Source: Porticoccaceae bacterium (GTDB taxonomy: Bacteria > Pseudomonadota > Gammaproteobacteria > Pseudomonadales > Porticoccaceae). Taken from it: 7,976 nt of DNA. Every line of letters begins with the position of its first letter. Within the stretch, counting starts at the first letter, position 1. The DNA is taken from assembly GCA_017858295.1 (NCBI GenBank), contig JAFMBU010000072.1:1-7976 (forward strand), written 5' to 3'. Of the stretch, positions 1 through 6,722 are shown piece by piece. The notes under the pieces are model-generated. The model was not told where the DNA came from. It ran no database searches and was given only the letters and a program-made list of their open reading frames with translations. A program made the position numbers and the translations under genes.

Positions 1-27
1 TTTTTACGAGTCTTTTTTTAAGTCTAG
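1..27. other. Spacer after sucA at window edge
   Basis: These 27 AT-rich bases follow the sucA TAG on the minus strand. They contain AGACT twice around a run of A but no inverted repeat or terminator. Read-through into a downstream sucB (the E2 subunit) is expected from conserved gene order; sucB itself lies outside. Confidence 0.5.
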
Positions 28-2865
28 CTATGCGTCTGGCGCCAGAGCTTCATCGATAAATTGTTTTTGTTCTTCCAAATGCGTAGACATATAGCCACAG
101 GCCGGAGCCGCCGAGCTGATACGACCTACATACCGCAGATGGAGCATTGGATCTATGCCCTGCAATACATGACGCATATGGTGCTGACTGCTGTACCAGG
201 CGCCCTGATTCATCGGTTCTTCCTGACACCAGATAACATCCTTAAGCTTGGTGTAAGGCTTTAACGCCTCTTCTAGCTCTATGTCAGGGAATGGATAGAG
301 CTGCTCAATGCGAACCAGGGCAATATTGTCGATGCCGCGCGCTATGCGCTCTTCCAAGAGGTGGTAATAGACCTTGCCGGAGCAGAGCACCACGCGAGTG
401 ACCTTGTTCGCCTTCAACTCAGTATCACCGATTACATCGAGGAACTTACCACCAGCCAGGTCTTCCAGAGAAGAAGTTGCCAGCTTGTGCCGCAGAATCC
501 ACTTGGGACTCATAATAACCAGCGGGCGACGCATGGGGCGAATCGCCTGACGACGCAGCAGATGAAAAATCTGCGCTGGAGTGGTTGGGTTTACCACCTG
601 CATATTGTGCTCAGCACAGAGTTGCAGGAAGCGCTCGAGGCGCGCAGAGGAGTGCTCTGGACCCTGCCCTTCGAAGCCGTGAGGCAACAGCATAGTCAGA
701 CCAGAGAGACGGCCCCACTTGTGCTCACCACTGGCGATAAACTGATCGATCACCACCTGAGCACCGTTGGCAAAATCACCAAACTGCGCTTCCCAGATAA
801 TTAGACCCTTTGGCGCAGTAGTGGCATAACCGTATTCAAAGGCCAATACCGCTTCTTCAGACAAGACTGAATCATAGATATCGAACTTCGGTTGATCATC
901 GGAAAGATGGGCCAGAGGCAAATAGGCTTCGCCATCTTTCTGGTTAAACACGACAGCGTGACGGTGAGAAAAAGTACCGCGACGCACATCCTGACCGGTA
1001 AAGCGGATCGGATAGCCCTCTTCCAACAGCGTACCGTAGGCAAGCAATTCAGCCATACCCCAGTTCAGTGGCAATGCGCCACCGGCCATTTTGCGACGAT
1101 CATCATAAATTTTGCTGACCTGACGCTGCACCTTTATGCCATCGGGAATATCAATAATTTTGCCGGCGACAGCCTGGAGATCTTTAAGCTTCAGACCTGT
1201 ATTGGCCGGAGTGCGCCAGTCGTGGCCCAGGTAAGGTTCCCAGTCCACAAATAAGCTGGTATCTGGCTCGCGAACCAGGTTATGCACAACAAACTCACCT
1301 TTATCTAATTGCGCGCGATAGTCATTGGACATTTCATTGGCTTGATCTTGAGTGACTACGCCTTCAGCTACCAATTTCTGCGAGTACAGTTCGCGAGTGG
1401 TTGAGTGCTTGCGAATCACGTCGTACATCAATGGCTGAGTAGACGACGGCTCATCAGTCTCGTTGTGACCGCGACGGCGGTAACAGACCAGGTCGATCAC
1501 TACATCTTTGCCAAACTCATAGCGATAATCTGTGGCCAGCATAGCCGCAAACATCACTGCATCTGGGTTGTCGCCATTGACATGGAGAATCGGCGCCTGA
1601 ACCATCTTGGCGATATCAGTACAGTATTCTGTTGAGCGCGCATCTTCCTGGCGACTAGTAGTAAAGCCAACCTGGTTGTTGATAACAATATGAATCGATC
1701 CGCCAGTCTTGTAGGCGCGAGTCTGAGACAGCTGGAAGGTTTCCATCACCACACCCTGACCGGCAAATGCCGCATCACCGTGCATTAGGATAGGCACCAC
1801 TTTCTCGCCAGTTTTGTCATCGCGACGGTCTTGCCGAGCGCGGCCAGAGCCGATCACAACTGGGCAGGAAATCTCAAGGTGCGACGGGTTAAAGCCCAGC
1901 GCCATATGCACTTCACCGCCGGGAGTCATCACATTGGATGAAAAGCCCTGGTGATATTTCACATCACCTGAGGTGTTGACCAGGCGCTTGCCTTCAAATT
2001 CTTCAAACAGTTCTGCGGGATTTTTACCGAGAATATTGACCAGCACATTTAGGCGACCGCGATGGGCCATGGCCATGACAATCTCTTTGCCGCCATATTC
2101 ACCGGCACGACGCACTAGGCAGTCCAGTAGTGGAATTAGGCTTTCACCACCCTCGAGACCAAAACGCTTGGTGCCGGGGTATTTTGAATCAAGGTGTTTT
2201 TCCAGGCCTTCAGCAGCGGTCAGGCGGTTGAGTACATCAACTCGCGCCTCGTCACCGTAGGTTGGTTTGGAACGCACACTCTCAAATCGCTGTGCCAGCC
2301 ACTGCTTTTCGGAAAAAGACGTGATGTGCATATACTCAGCGCCGAGGGAACCGCAGTAAGTCTCTTCCAGAGATTCAACAATTTCACGCAGCGTCGCTTC
2401 CTGCTTGCCAAAATACAGAGGACCAGTCTGGAATGTAGTATCCAGATCTGCGTCTGTAAGGCCGTGAAAATGTAGATCCAGATCCGGCACATGCTCGCGA
2501 ACCATCAACCCCAAGGGATCGAGATTGGCTTTCTGGTGCCCGCGGAAGCGGTAGGAGCTGATTAATTGAACAACCTTGACCTGCTTGCGCTCGTGCTCAA
2601 GGTGAATACCACCAGAACCAGGCGCTGGTGTCGGGCGCGCTTGACGGCGACCGAGCAACTCAAAATGTTGGACTATAGTGGCATGGGAAATATCGGGAGC
2701 GGTGCTGCCATTGGTGCGTGGCAAAGTATCAAAAAAGCCACTCCACTGCTCCGGAACCGCGTTGCGATCGTGGAGGTAAGTGTCGTAGAGATCTTCTATA
2801 TAAGCAGCGTTGCCACCAGAAAAGTGAGAGGAGCGAAGAAAGTGCTCCATAGGGCCCTCGGGCAT
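28..2865 (-). CDS. sucA: 2-oxoglutarate dehydrogenase E1 component (thiamine diphosphate-dependent)
   Basis: This gene encodes E1o of the cytoplasmic 2-oxoglutarate dehydrogenase complex, which decarboxylates 2-oxoglutarate and passes the succinyl group to the lipoyl arm of E2 (SucB). It is 945 residues; E. coli SucA is 933. Visible parts are an N-terminal E1o segment (about 12-50), the thiamine diphosphate dehydrogenase domain (about 215-525), the transketolase-like pyrimidine-binding domain (about 600-793) and the C-terminal domain (to about 941). The cofactor motif runs from G363-D364 to N396-N397. H268 (in AHRGRLNVL) and H305 (in KYHQGFSS) match E. coli active-site H260 and H298. GTFSHRHAVV (630-639) and EAQFGDFANGAQ (692-703) are family signatures. 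The chosen ATG at 2865 has AGGGGA nine bases upstream; an in-frame ATG at codon 6 (2850) is the alternative. The gene follows sdhB after 143 bp, and sucB is expected beyond base 1. Identity is certain by motif and length. Confidence 0.98.
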   Translation of the reverse strand: MPEGPMEHFLRSSHFSGGNAAYIEDLYDTYLHDRNAVPEQWSGFFDTLPRTNGSTAPDISHATIVQHFELLGRRQARPTPAPGSGGIHLEHERKQVKVVQLISSYRFRGHQKANLDPLGLMVREHVPDLDLHFHGLTDADLDTTFQTGPLYFGKQEATLREIVESLEETYCGSLGAEYMHITSFSEKQWLAQRFESVRSKPTYGDEARVDVLNRLTAAEGLEKHLDSKYPGTKRFGLEGGESLIPLLDCLVRRAGEYGGKEIVMAMAHRGRLNVLVNILGKNPAELFEEFEGKRLVNTSGDVKYHQGFSSNVMTPGGEVHMALGFNPSHLEISCPVVIGSGRARQDRRDDKTGEKVVPILMHGDAAFAGQGVVMETFQLSQTRAYKTGGSIHIVINNQVGFTTSRQEDARSTEYCTDIAKMVQAPILHVNGDNPDAVMFAAMLATDYRYEFGKDVVIDLVCYRRRGHNETDEPSSTQPLMYDVIRKHSTTRELYSQKLVAEGVVTQDQANEMSNDYRAQLDKGEFVVHNLVREPDTSLFVDWEPYLGHDWRTPANTGLKLKDLQAVAGKIIDIPDGIKVQRQVSKIYDDRRKMAGGALPLNWGMAELLAYGTLLEEGYPIRFTGQDVRRGTFSHRHAVVFNQKDGEAYLPLAHLSDDQPKFDIYDSVLSEEAVLAFEYGYATTAPKGLIIWEAQFGDFANGAQVVIDQFIASGEHKWGRLSGLTMLLPHGFEGQGPEHSSARLERFLQLCAEHNMQVVNPTTPAQIFHLLRRQAIRPMRRPLVIMSPKWILRHKLATSSLEDLAGGKFLDVIGDTELKANKVTRVVLCSGKVYYHLLEERIARGIDNIALVRIEQLYPFPDIELEEALKPYTKLKDVIWCQEEPMNQGAWYSSQHHMRHVLQGIDPMLHLRYVGRISSAAPACGYMSTHLEEQKQFIDEALAPDA

Positions 2866-2874
2866 TACTATTAT

Positions 2875-2880
2875 TCCCCT
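2875..2880 (-). promoter_or_regulatory. sucA ribosome binding site
   Basis: AGGGGA on the minus strand lies nine bases before the ATG at 2865. It supports that start over the ATG five codons downstream at 2850, which has only a poorly spaced G-rich stretch before it. Confidence 0.7.
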
Positions 2881-2937
2881 TTCAGGTGGTCGAGTTATTG
2901 AAATTTAATGGCCGGTATTCTAAACCTCTAATACAGA

Positions 2938-2961
2938 AACGGCCAGTAAAAACTGGCCGTT
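2938..2961 (-). terminator. Perfect 10-bp inverted repeat between sdhB and sucA; weak terminator or mRNA processing/stabilising hairpin
   Basis: The arms AACGGCCAGT (2938-2947) and ACTGGCCGTT (2952-2961) are exact reverse complements around a 4-base loop (AAAA on plus, UUUU in the sdh transcript). The hairpin begins 47 bases after the sdhB stop and ends 72 bases before the sucA start. On the minus strand it is followed by TCTGTATTAG, so with the stem's final bases there is only a short broken U run. That is poor for a strong intrinsic terminator. Partial termination, or 3' end protection that makes sdh mRNA more abundant than suc mRNA, fits better. The structure is plain in the sequence; its role is inferred. 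Confidence 0.45.
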
Positions 2962-3008
2962 AAAGTAAAGCAAATCACTACCACCCTTCTATTAGGGCGT
3001 ATTTGGCT

Positions 3009-3713
3009 CTAAGTCGCTGTTCTAATCAACATATCGCGGATATGACCAATGGCTTTGGTGGGATTTAGCCCTTTTGGACAAACCTGAACACAGTTCATAA
3101 TGCCGTGGCAGCGAAACACACTGAATGGATCATCGAGATTGGCCAGACGAGCTTCAGTGGCAGTGTCGCGACTGTCCGCCAAAAAGCGATAAGCCTGCAA
3201 CAGACCAGATGGTCCGATAAACTTATCCGGGTTCCACCAGAACGAGGGACAGGCAGTTGAACAGCAGGCACAGAGAATGCACTCATAGAGCCCATCTAAT
3301 TTTGCTCGCTCTTCTTGGGACTGCAGACGCTCGATAGCCGGTGCTGGCGTATTGTTAATCATGTAGGGCTGAATCTTTTCATACTGGGCATAAAACTGGC
3401 TCATATCGATAACCAGATCGCGGATAACTGGCAGGCCAGGCAGCGGACGAATCACCAGCTTGTTCTTCTTAACAGCATCAGACAGCGGCGTAACACAGGC
3501 CAATCCATTTTTACCGGAGATATTCATACCGTCGGAACCACAGACGCCTTCGCGACATGAGCGACGGAAGACCAGAGTGGGATCCTCGATCTTGAGTTTC
3601 TCGAGTACGTCCAAAACCATAATATCTTTACCTTGAGTGTCGAACTCAAAGTCTTGCATATAAGGTTCAGAATCAACTTCTGGGTTATAGCGATAAATAC
3701 TTACATTTAACAT
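3009..3713 (-). CDS. sdhB: Succinate dehydrogenase iron-sulfur subunit
   Basis: SdhB carries electrons from the SdhA flavin to the membrane quinone site of complex II. The 234 residues are close to the E. coli length (238). The N-terminal ferredoxin domain holds the [2Fe-2S] ligands C53, C58, D61 and C73; Asp as third ligand is also the E. coli state. The C-terminal domain has ECILCACCSTACP and CHGIMNCVQVCPKG. By E. coli correspondence, C145, C148, C151 and C212 hold [4Fe-4S], and C155, C202 and C208 hold [3Fe-4S]. W160 in PSFWWNPDKF matches the quinone-site Trp164 of E. coli, and H203 matches His207. The gene begins 17 bp after sdhA. AGGGG lies 11 bases before the ATG, slightly far, but the start MLNVSIYRYNP fits the family. 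It ends with TAG and is followed by the inverted repeat before sucA. All cluster ligands are intact. Confidence 0.98.
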   Translation of the reverse strand: MLNVSIYRYNPEVDSEPYMQDFEFDTQGKDIMVLDVLEKLKIEDPTLVFRRSCREGVCGSDGMNISGKNGLACVTPLSDAVKKNKLVIRPLPGLPVIRDLVIDMSQFYAQYEKIQPYMINNTPAPAIERLQSQEERAKLDGLYECILCACCSTACPSFWWNPDKFIGPSGLLQAYRFLADSRDTATEARLANLDDPFSVFRCHGIMNCVQVCPKGLNPTKAIGHIRDMLIRTAT

Positions 3714-3730
3714 AATTCTGTCAGCCCCTA

Positions 3731-5503
3731 TTAATAGGTACGAATTTGAGGTTCAAAAGCTTCGCGTGTTTTCAGGTTGAAATTGACACCGCGCTTGCCC
3801 ACTCGCTTATCCGAGGGGAAGAACACTGAGTGACACAACCAGTTAACATCGTCGCGCTCTTGGAAGTCTTCGCGGGCGTGAGCACCGCGGCTTTCGGTAC
3901 GAGCTTCAGCAGTAATCGCTGTAGCCTCAGCCACTTCAAATAAATTTTGCAGCTCAAGCGCTTCGATCCGTGAGGTATTAAAAGCGTTGCTCTTGTCGCC
4001 CAAGGCAACATTTTTGATCCGTGGACGCAGCGCCGCCAGCTTGGTAATACCTTCCTGCATAAAGTCACCACGACGGAAGACGCCGAAGTAATTTTGCATA
4101 ATGGTCTGCAGCTCAGCGCGCAATACAGAGGCATTTTCGCCACCGGTGGAGTCGTTAAGGTGATTCAACCCGGCCATAGCCGCTTCAATATCTGCTTCGC
4201 TTGCGTCCTTCAACTCAATACCTTCACGGAGCTGCTGCTCGATAAACATGCCCGATGCGCGACCAAATACCACCAGATCAAGCAGCGAGTTGCCACCCAG
4301 ACGATTGGCGCCATGAACCGATACACAGGCTGCTTCGCCACAGGCGTAAAAGCCTTCGATTACTTCGTCGTTGCCCTCAGCATCAACTGTCAGTGCCTGA
4401 CCGTTAACGTTGGTGGGAATGCCACCCATCATATAGTGACAGGTAGGCACCACTGGAATCGGCTCTTTAACCGGATCCGCATGGGCAAAGGTGCGCGACA
4501 ATTCAAGAATACCCGGCAACTTAGCGTTGAGGGTCTCTTCGCCCAGATGATCGAGCTTGAGGTAGACGTGATCCCCATCTGGACCACAGCCGCGACCTTC
4601 AAGTATTTCCAGAACCATGGAGCGTGCAACCACGTCGCGGCCAGCAAGGTCTTTGGCATTGGGTGCGTAACGCTCCATAAAGCGCTCGCCATCCTTATTC
4701 ACCAGATAGCCACCTTCGCCACGACAGCCTTCGGTTACCAGAGTGCCGGCACCGTGAATACCGGTGGGGTGGAACTGCCACATCTCAATATCCTGAACCG
4801 GGAAGCCAGCGCGCAGCGCCATGCCAATTCCGTCGCCAGTACAGATGTGTGCATTAGTAGTAGAGGCATAAATCCGCCCTGCTCCGCCGGTGGCAAATAC
4901 AGTGGCTTTGGACTTAACGTAAACCGTCTCGCCAGTTTCAATATTAAGCGCCACGACACCCACTACTGCGTTGTCTGAGTTCTTAACTATATCGACGGCA
5001 AACCATTCATTTAAAAAGGTTGTCTCATTTTTCAGGTTGCCCTGATACAGCGTGTGCAGCAGAGCGTGACCAGTACGGTCAGCTGCAGCACAGGTACGAG
5101 CAGCTTGGCCGCCTTTACCAAAGTCTTTCGACTGGCCGCCAAAGGGACGCTGATAGATGCGCCCTTCCTCGGTTCGAGAGAATGGCAGGCCCATATGCTC
5201 AAGTTCGAAAATCGCTTCCGGACCGGTCTGACACATATACTCAATGGCTTCCTGATCACCAATAAAGTCAGCGCCTTTAATGGTGTCATACATATGCCAC
5301 TGCCACTGATCATTGGGATCATCACTGGCAATTGCACAGGTAATACCACCCTGAGCGGATACAGTGTGCGAGCGCGTTGGAAATACTTTGGTGATTACTG
5401 CCGTCTTATATCCAGACTGAGCCAACTGCAGTGCAGCGCGCATTCCAGATCCACCGCCGCCGACAATTACGGCGTCGAAAGTCATTGTTCTAATGTTAGC
5501 CAT
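3731..5503 (-). CDS. sdhA: Succinate dehydrogenase flavoprotein subunit
   Basis: SdhA oxidises succinate to fumarate on the cytoplasmic face of the inner membrane, using covalently bound FAD. The 590 residues compare with 588 in E. coli. The FAD Rossmann motif is GGGGSG (15-20). H46 in RSHTVSAQGG is the FAD attachment site (E. coli H45). Substrate-site residues are H245 in QFHPTG, T257-E258 in VTEGCRGEGG, R289 in LAGRDVVARS (the proton-shuttle arginine, E. coli R286), H356 in CHYMMGG and R401 in GANRLGGNSLLD. The capping domain lies at about 245-360 and the helical C-terminal domain from about 460. The ATG at 5503 has GGGGA ten bases upstream, inside the last codons of sdhD, and the two genes are 4 bp apart, so translation is probably coupled. 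A start at M7 lacks a ribosome site, and the MANIRT opening resembles Pseudomonas SdhA. Nothing is missing. Confidence 0.99.
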   Translation of the reverse strand: MANIRTMTFDAVIVGGGGSGMRAALQLAQSGYKTAVITKVFPTRSHTVSAQGGITCAIASDDPNDQWQWHMYDTIKGADFIGDQEAIEYMCQTGPEAIFELEHMGLPFSRTEEGRIYQRPFGGQSKDFGKGGQAARTCAAADRTGHALLHTLYQGNLKNETTFLNEWFAVDIVKNSDNAVVGVVALNIETGETVYVKSKATVFATGGAGRIYASTTNAHICTGDGIGMALRAGFPVQDIEMWQFHPTGIHGAGTLVTEGCRGEGGYLVNKDGERFMERYAPNAKDLAGRDVVARSMVLEILEGRGCGPDGDHVYLKLDHLGEETLNAKLPGILELSRTFAHADPVKEPIPVVPTCHYMMGGIPTNVNGQALTVDAEGNDEVIEGFYACGEAACVSVHGANRLGGNSLLDLVVFGRASGMFIEQQLREGIELKDASEADIEAAMAGLNHLNDSTGGENASVLRAELQTIMQNYFGVFRRGDFMQEGITKLAALRPRIKNVALGDKSNAFNTSRIEALELQNLFEVAEATAITAEARTESRGAHAREDFQERDDVNWLCHSVFFPSDKRVGKRGVNFNLKTREAFEPQIRTY

Positions 5504-5507
5504 TTAC

Positions 5508-5876
5508 TTAGATTCCCCAGAGAATATCGATAGCCCAGATCACGTATAGCAAGGTAATTGCTATCATGCCCAACTGAAAAATAATACGCAGTGCCGTGGC
5601 TTTTGGCCCAATCAATCGCACTGTTATATAGTCGGTTAAAACACACCACATTCCGATCCAGGCATGAGCCGCGATGGAGAGTATGGTCAGCAGACTAAAC
5701 ATACGCATTGGCAGGGAGCTATTTAACGCTGCCCACTGTGTGTAATTAAGGTCTGGAGTCAGCATCAGATAGCCGACAATAAAGATCAGGTATGCGGTCA
5801 TCACATAGGCTGAGACTCGTGCAATAAGCCAATCGGACAATCCACTGCGACCGAGGCTAGTGACGTTAGTTACCAT
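5508..5876 (-). CDS. sdhD: Succinate dehydrogenase membrane anchor subunit (cytochrome b556 small subunit)
   Basis: SdhD is the second membrane anchor of complex II and supplies part of the quinone and heme b sites. From the ATG at 5876 it is 122 residues (E. coli 115) with three hydrophobic helices at about 19-40, 58-80 and 96-118. H71 in AAHAWIGMW is the axial heme b ligand, and D82-Y83 in VLTDY belong to the quinone site; all three have the same numbers as in E. coli. The open frame continues upstream to an ATG at 5936, but those 20 residues lie over the sdhC coding sequence and have no family counterpart. MVTNVTSLGRSGL is the usual start. It overlaps the sdhC stop by 7 bp (ATGGTAA), and AGGGTGGG precedes it, which points to translational coupling. 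It ends in ILWGI, as Pseudomonas SdhD does. Confidence 0.96.
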   Translation of the reverse strand: MVTNVTSLGRSGLSDWLIARVSAYVMTAYLIFIVGYLMLTPDLNYTQWAALNSSLPMRMFSLLTILSIAAHAWIGMWCVLTDYITVRLIGPKATALRIIFQLGMIAITLLYVIWAIDILWGI

Positions 5877-6253
5877 AAGAAAACCCACCCTGTGACTAAT
5901 ACAATAATGATGGCAGCGACTACCACTGCCACCCAAGCTGTTGCGCGACCGGTTTCAAATGAATCCTCACCAAAACCCAGATCCATAATCAGGTGCCGGA
6001 TACCGGCAACCGCATGGTAGGCCAGTGCAGCCAAGCTGCCCCAGATAATAAATTGACACAATGGATTGGCGAAAAGCGCTTGCACTTCTACAAAGCCCTG
6101 CTCTGAGGACAGACTGCCTTCCAGAAGCCAGAGAAAGATCGCGACGGAGAAAAACAAAATCACACCGGAGACTCGGTGCAAGATCGATACGTAAGAGGTT
6201 ATTGGAAGCCTAATGGTTCCAAGATCAAGATTAACTGGTCTTTTTTTGTCCAC
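5870..6253 (-). CDS. sdhC: Succinate dehydrogenase cytochrome b556 large anchor subunit
   Basis: SdhC anchors SdhAB to the inner membrane and forms the ubiquinone site with SdhB and SdhD. It is 127 residues (E. coli 129) with three membrane helices at about 24-46, 63-88 and 105-126. The family opening RPVNLDLGTIRLPIT is present. S23 and R27 in SILHRVSG match E. coli quinone-site S27 and R31, and H80 in ALAYHAVAGIRH matches heme ligand H84. The start is GTG at 6253. No in-frame ATG or TTG occurs upstream before the TGA at 6347-6349, and a later start would remove the conserved N-terminus. The only Shine-Dalgarno-like bases (TTAAGG) lie 11 bases upstream, so initiation may be weak. It is the first gene of the sdh operon and overlaps sdhD by 7 bp. 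Confidence 0.97.
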   Translation of the reverse strand: MDKKRPVNLDLGTIRLPITSYVSILHRVSGVILFFSVAIFLWLLEGSLSSEQGFVEVQALFANPLCQFIIWGSLAALAYHAVAGIRHLIMDLGFGEDSFETGRATAWVAVVVAAIIIVLVTGWVFLW

Positions 6254-6264
6254 GGCGGGTATTA

Positions 6265-6270
6265 CCTTAA
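6265..6270 (-). promoter_or_regulatory. Weak sdhC ribosome binding site
   Basis: TTAAGG on the minus strand is the best Shine-Dalgarno-like stretch before the GTG start of sdhC. The spacing of 11 bases is longer than ideal. A non-ATG start with a distant site would make the first sdh gene a natural point for translational control; that role is inferred. Confidence 0.4.
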
Positions 6271-6402
6271 AAGTAGTGATCCGAAAAAACGGCGATGAAT
6301 TTAAACTGAATTCAAATAACTTAAAGCAACTTGTTACATTGTAGAGTCAAGAAATACTGATCGCTGCAAACAGGCTAACGACCGGTACATTGATGGCGCA
6401 GC

Positions 6403-6431
6403 AGTATAGATACTAGGTGGGCTAAATTCAA
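6403..6431 (-). promoter_or_regulatory. Probable sigma70-type promoter of the sdhCDAB operon
   Basis: On the minus strand TTGAAT (6431-6426; 4 of 6 to consensus) is followed after exactly 17 bases by TATACT (6408-6403; 5 of 6). Transcription would start near 6396, giving a leader of roughly 140 bases before sdhC. A further TTGACT at 6350-6345 could be a second -35 box, but no good -10 follows at the right distance. Called by eye from consensus match and spacing. Confidence 0.55.
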
Positions 6432-6581
6432 TCCGCAGCACTGAAACAAAATAGAAAATATTGCACCCCCACTCAGGCGCCGGCAGCTAATCGGCCAGTA
6501 CATTCTCCAGACCCACTCTATCCCGCGGCAAAACCACCACACAGATCATGACCAGGTATTTTACTGATGAATAGCCGCTAT

Positions 6582-6609
6582 CTGAGAACGCGGATTAAGC
6601 TAGTATAAA
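6582..6609 (+). promoter_or_regulatory. Possible upstream gltA promoter
   Basis: CTGAGA (6582-6587; 4 of 6) and TATAAA (6604-6609; 5 of 6) are 16 bases apart. A start near 6616 would give a leader of about 107 bases. It is weaker than the candidate at 6644-6671, but two tandem promoters would match the E. coli gltA arrangement. Confidence 0.35.
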
Positions 6610-6643
6610 GGATGATTTAAGACGGCTAGAAGACCCACCAGAG

Positions 6644-6671
6644 TTGACAATTTGTCGCGAACATCTATAGT
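6644..6671 (+). promoter_or_regulatory. Probable main sigma70-type promoter of gltA
   Basis: A full consensus TTGACA (6644-6649) and TATAGT (6666-6671; 5 of 6) are separated by 16 bases. The start would fall near 6678, about 45 bases before the gltA ATG. This is the best promoter match in the window. A short palindrome, GACAA-T-TTGTC (6646-6656), overlaps its -35 box. Confidence 0.65.
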
Positions 6672-6722
6672 TGCCCCTCTAAATTTCTGCCCTAACCATC
6701 AAGCTGCACCAGAGGATCCTGC

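Larger units (their letters stand above)
6254..6722. other. Divergent sdhC/gltA control region
   Basis: These 469 bp separate the GTG of sdhC from the ATG of gltA and hold no convincing gene. The sdh side (6254-6360) is AT-rich and would be the sdh leader. The strongest minus-strand promoter candidate is at 6403-6431. Plus-strand candidates are at 6582-6609 and 6644-6671. The middle part (about 6432-6581) is less AT-rich and holds only an untranslated-looking 20-codon frame on the minus strand. In E. coli the same gap binds ArcA, CRP and other regulators; I find no site here that I would name. Confidence 0.8.

Noticed and set aside
4094..4978. A 294-codon open frame on the plus strand
   Set aside because: It lies wholly antisense to conserved sdhA coding sequence, has no family features, and is explained by codon bias of the opposite strand. 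The other long antisense frames over sucA, sdhA and gltA are rejected for the same reason.
5877..5936. A 20-residue N-terminal extension of SdhD from an upstream ATG
   Set aside because: The extension overlaps sdhC coding sequence and does not resemble SdhD; the ATG at 5876 gives the family start and a typical ATGGTAA overlap.
6314..6340. Spaced AAGTT repeats before sdhC as an ArcA-type site
   Set aside because: Two AAGTT copies ten bases apart only loosely resemble the ArcA direct-repeat pattern, and such short AT-rich repeats are expected by chance here.
6345..6350. TTGACT on the minus strand as a second sdh promoter, with TACAAT next to it as a -10 box
   Set aside because: The two boxes overlap or abut and cannot belong to one promoter, and neither has a good partner at 16-18 bases.
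6403..6414. Inverted repeat AGTAT-AG-ATACT as an operator
   Set aside because: It coincides with the TATACT -10 box of the sdh promoter candidate and is only five bases per arm, so it is likely a by-product of that box.
6487..6549. A 20-codon minus-strand frame from ATG at 6549 to TAG at 6487, with a fairly protein-like hydrophobic then charged content
   Set aside because: No ribosome binding site precedes the ATG, the frame is very short, and an in-frame TAA closes it about 16 codons upstream. It could be checked for conservation, but nothing in the sequence supports translation.
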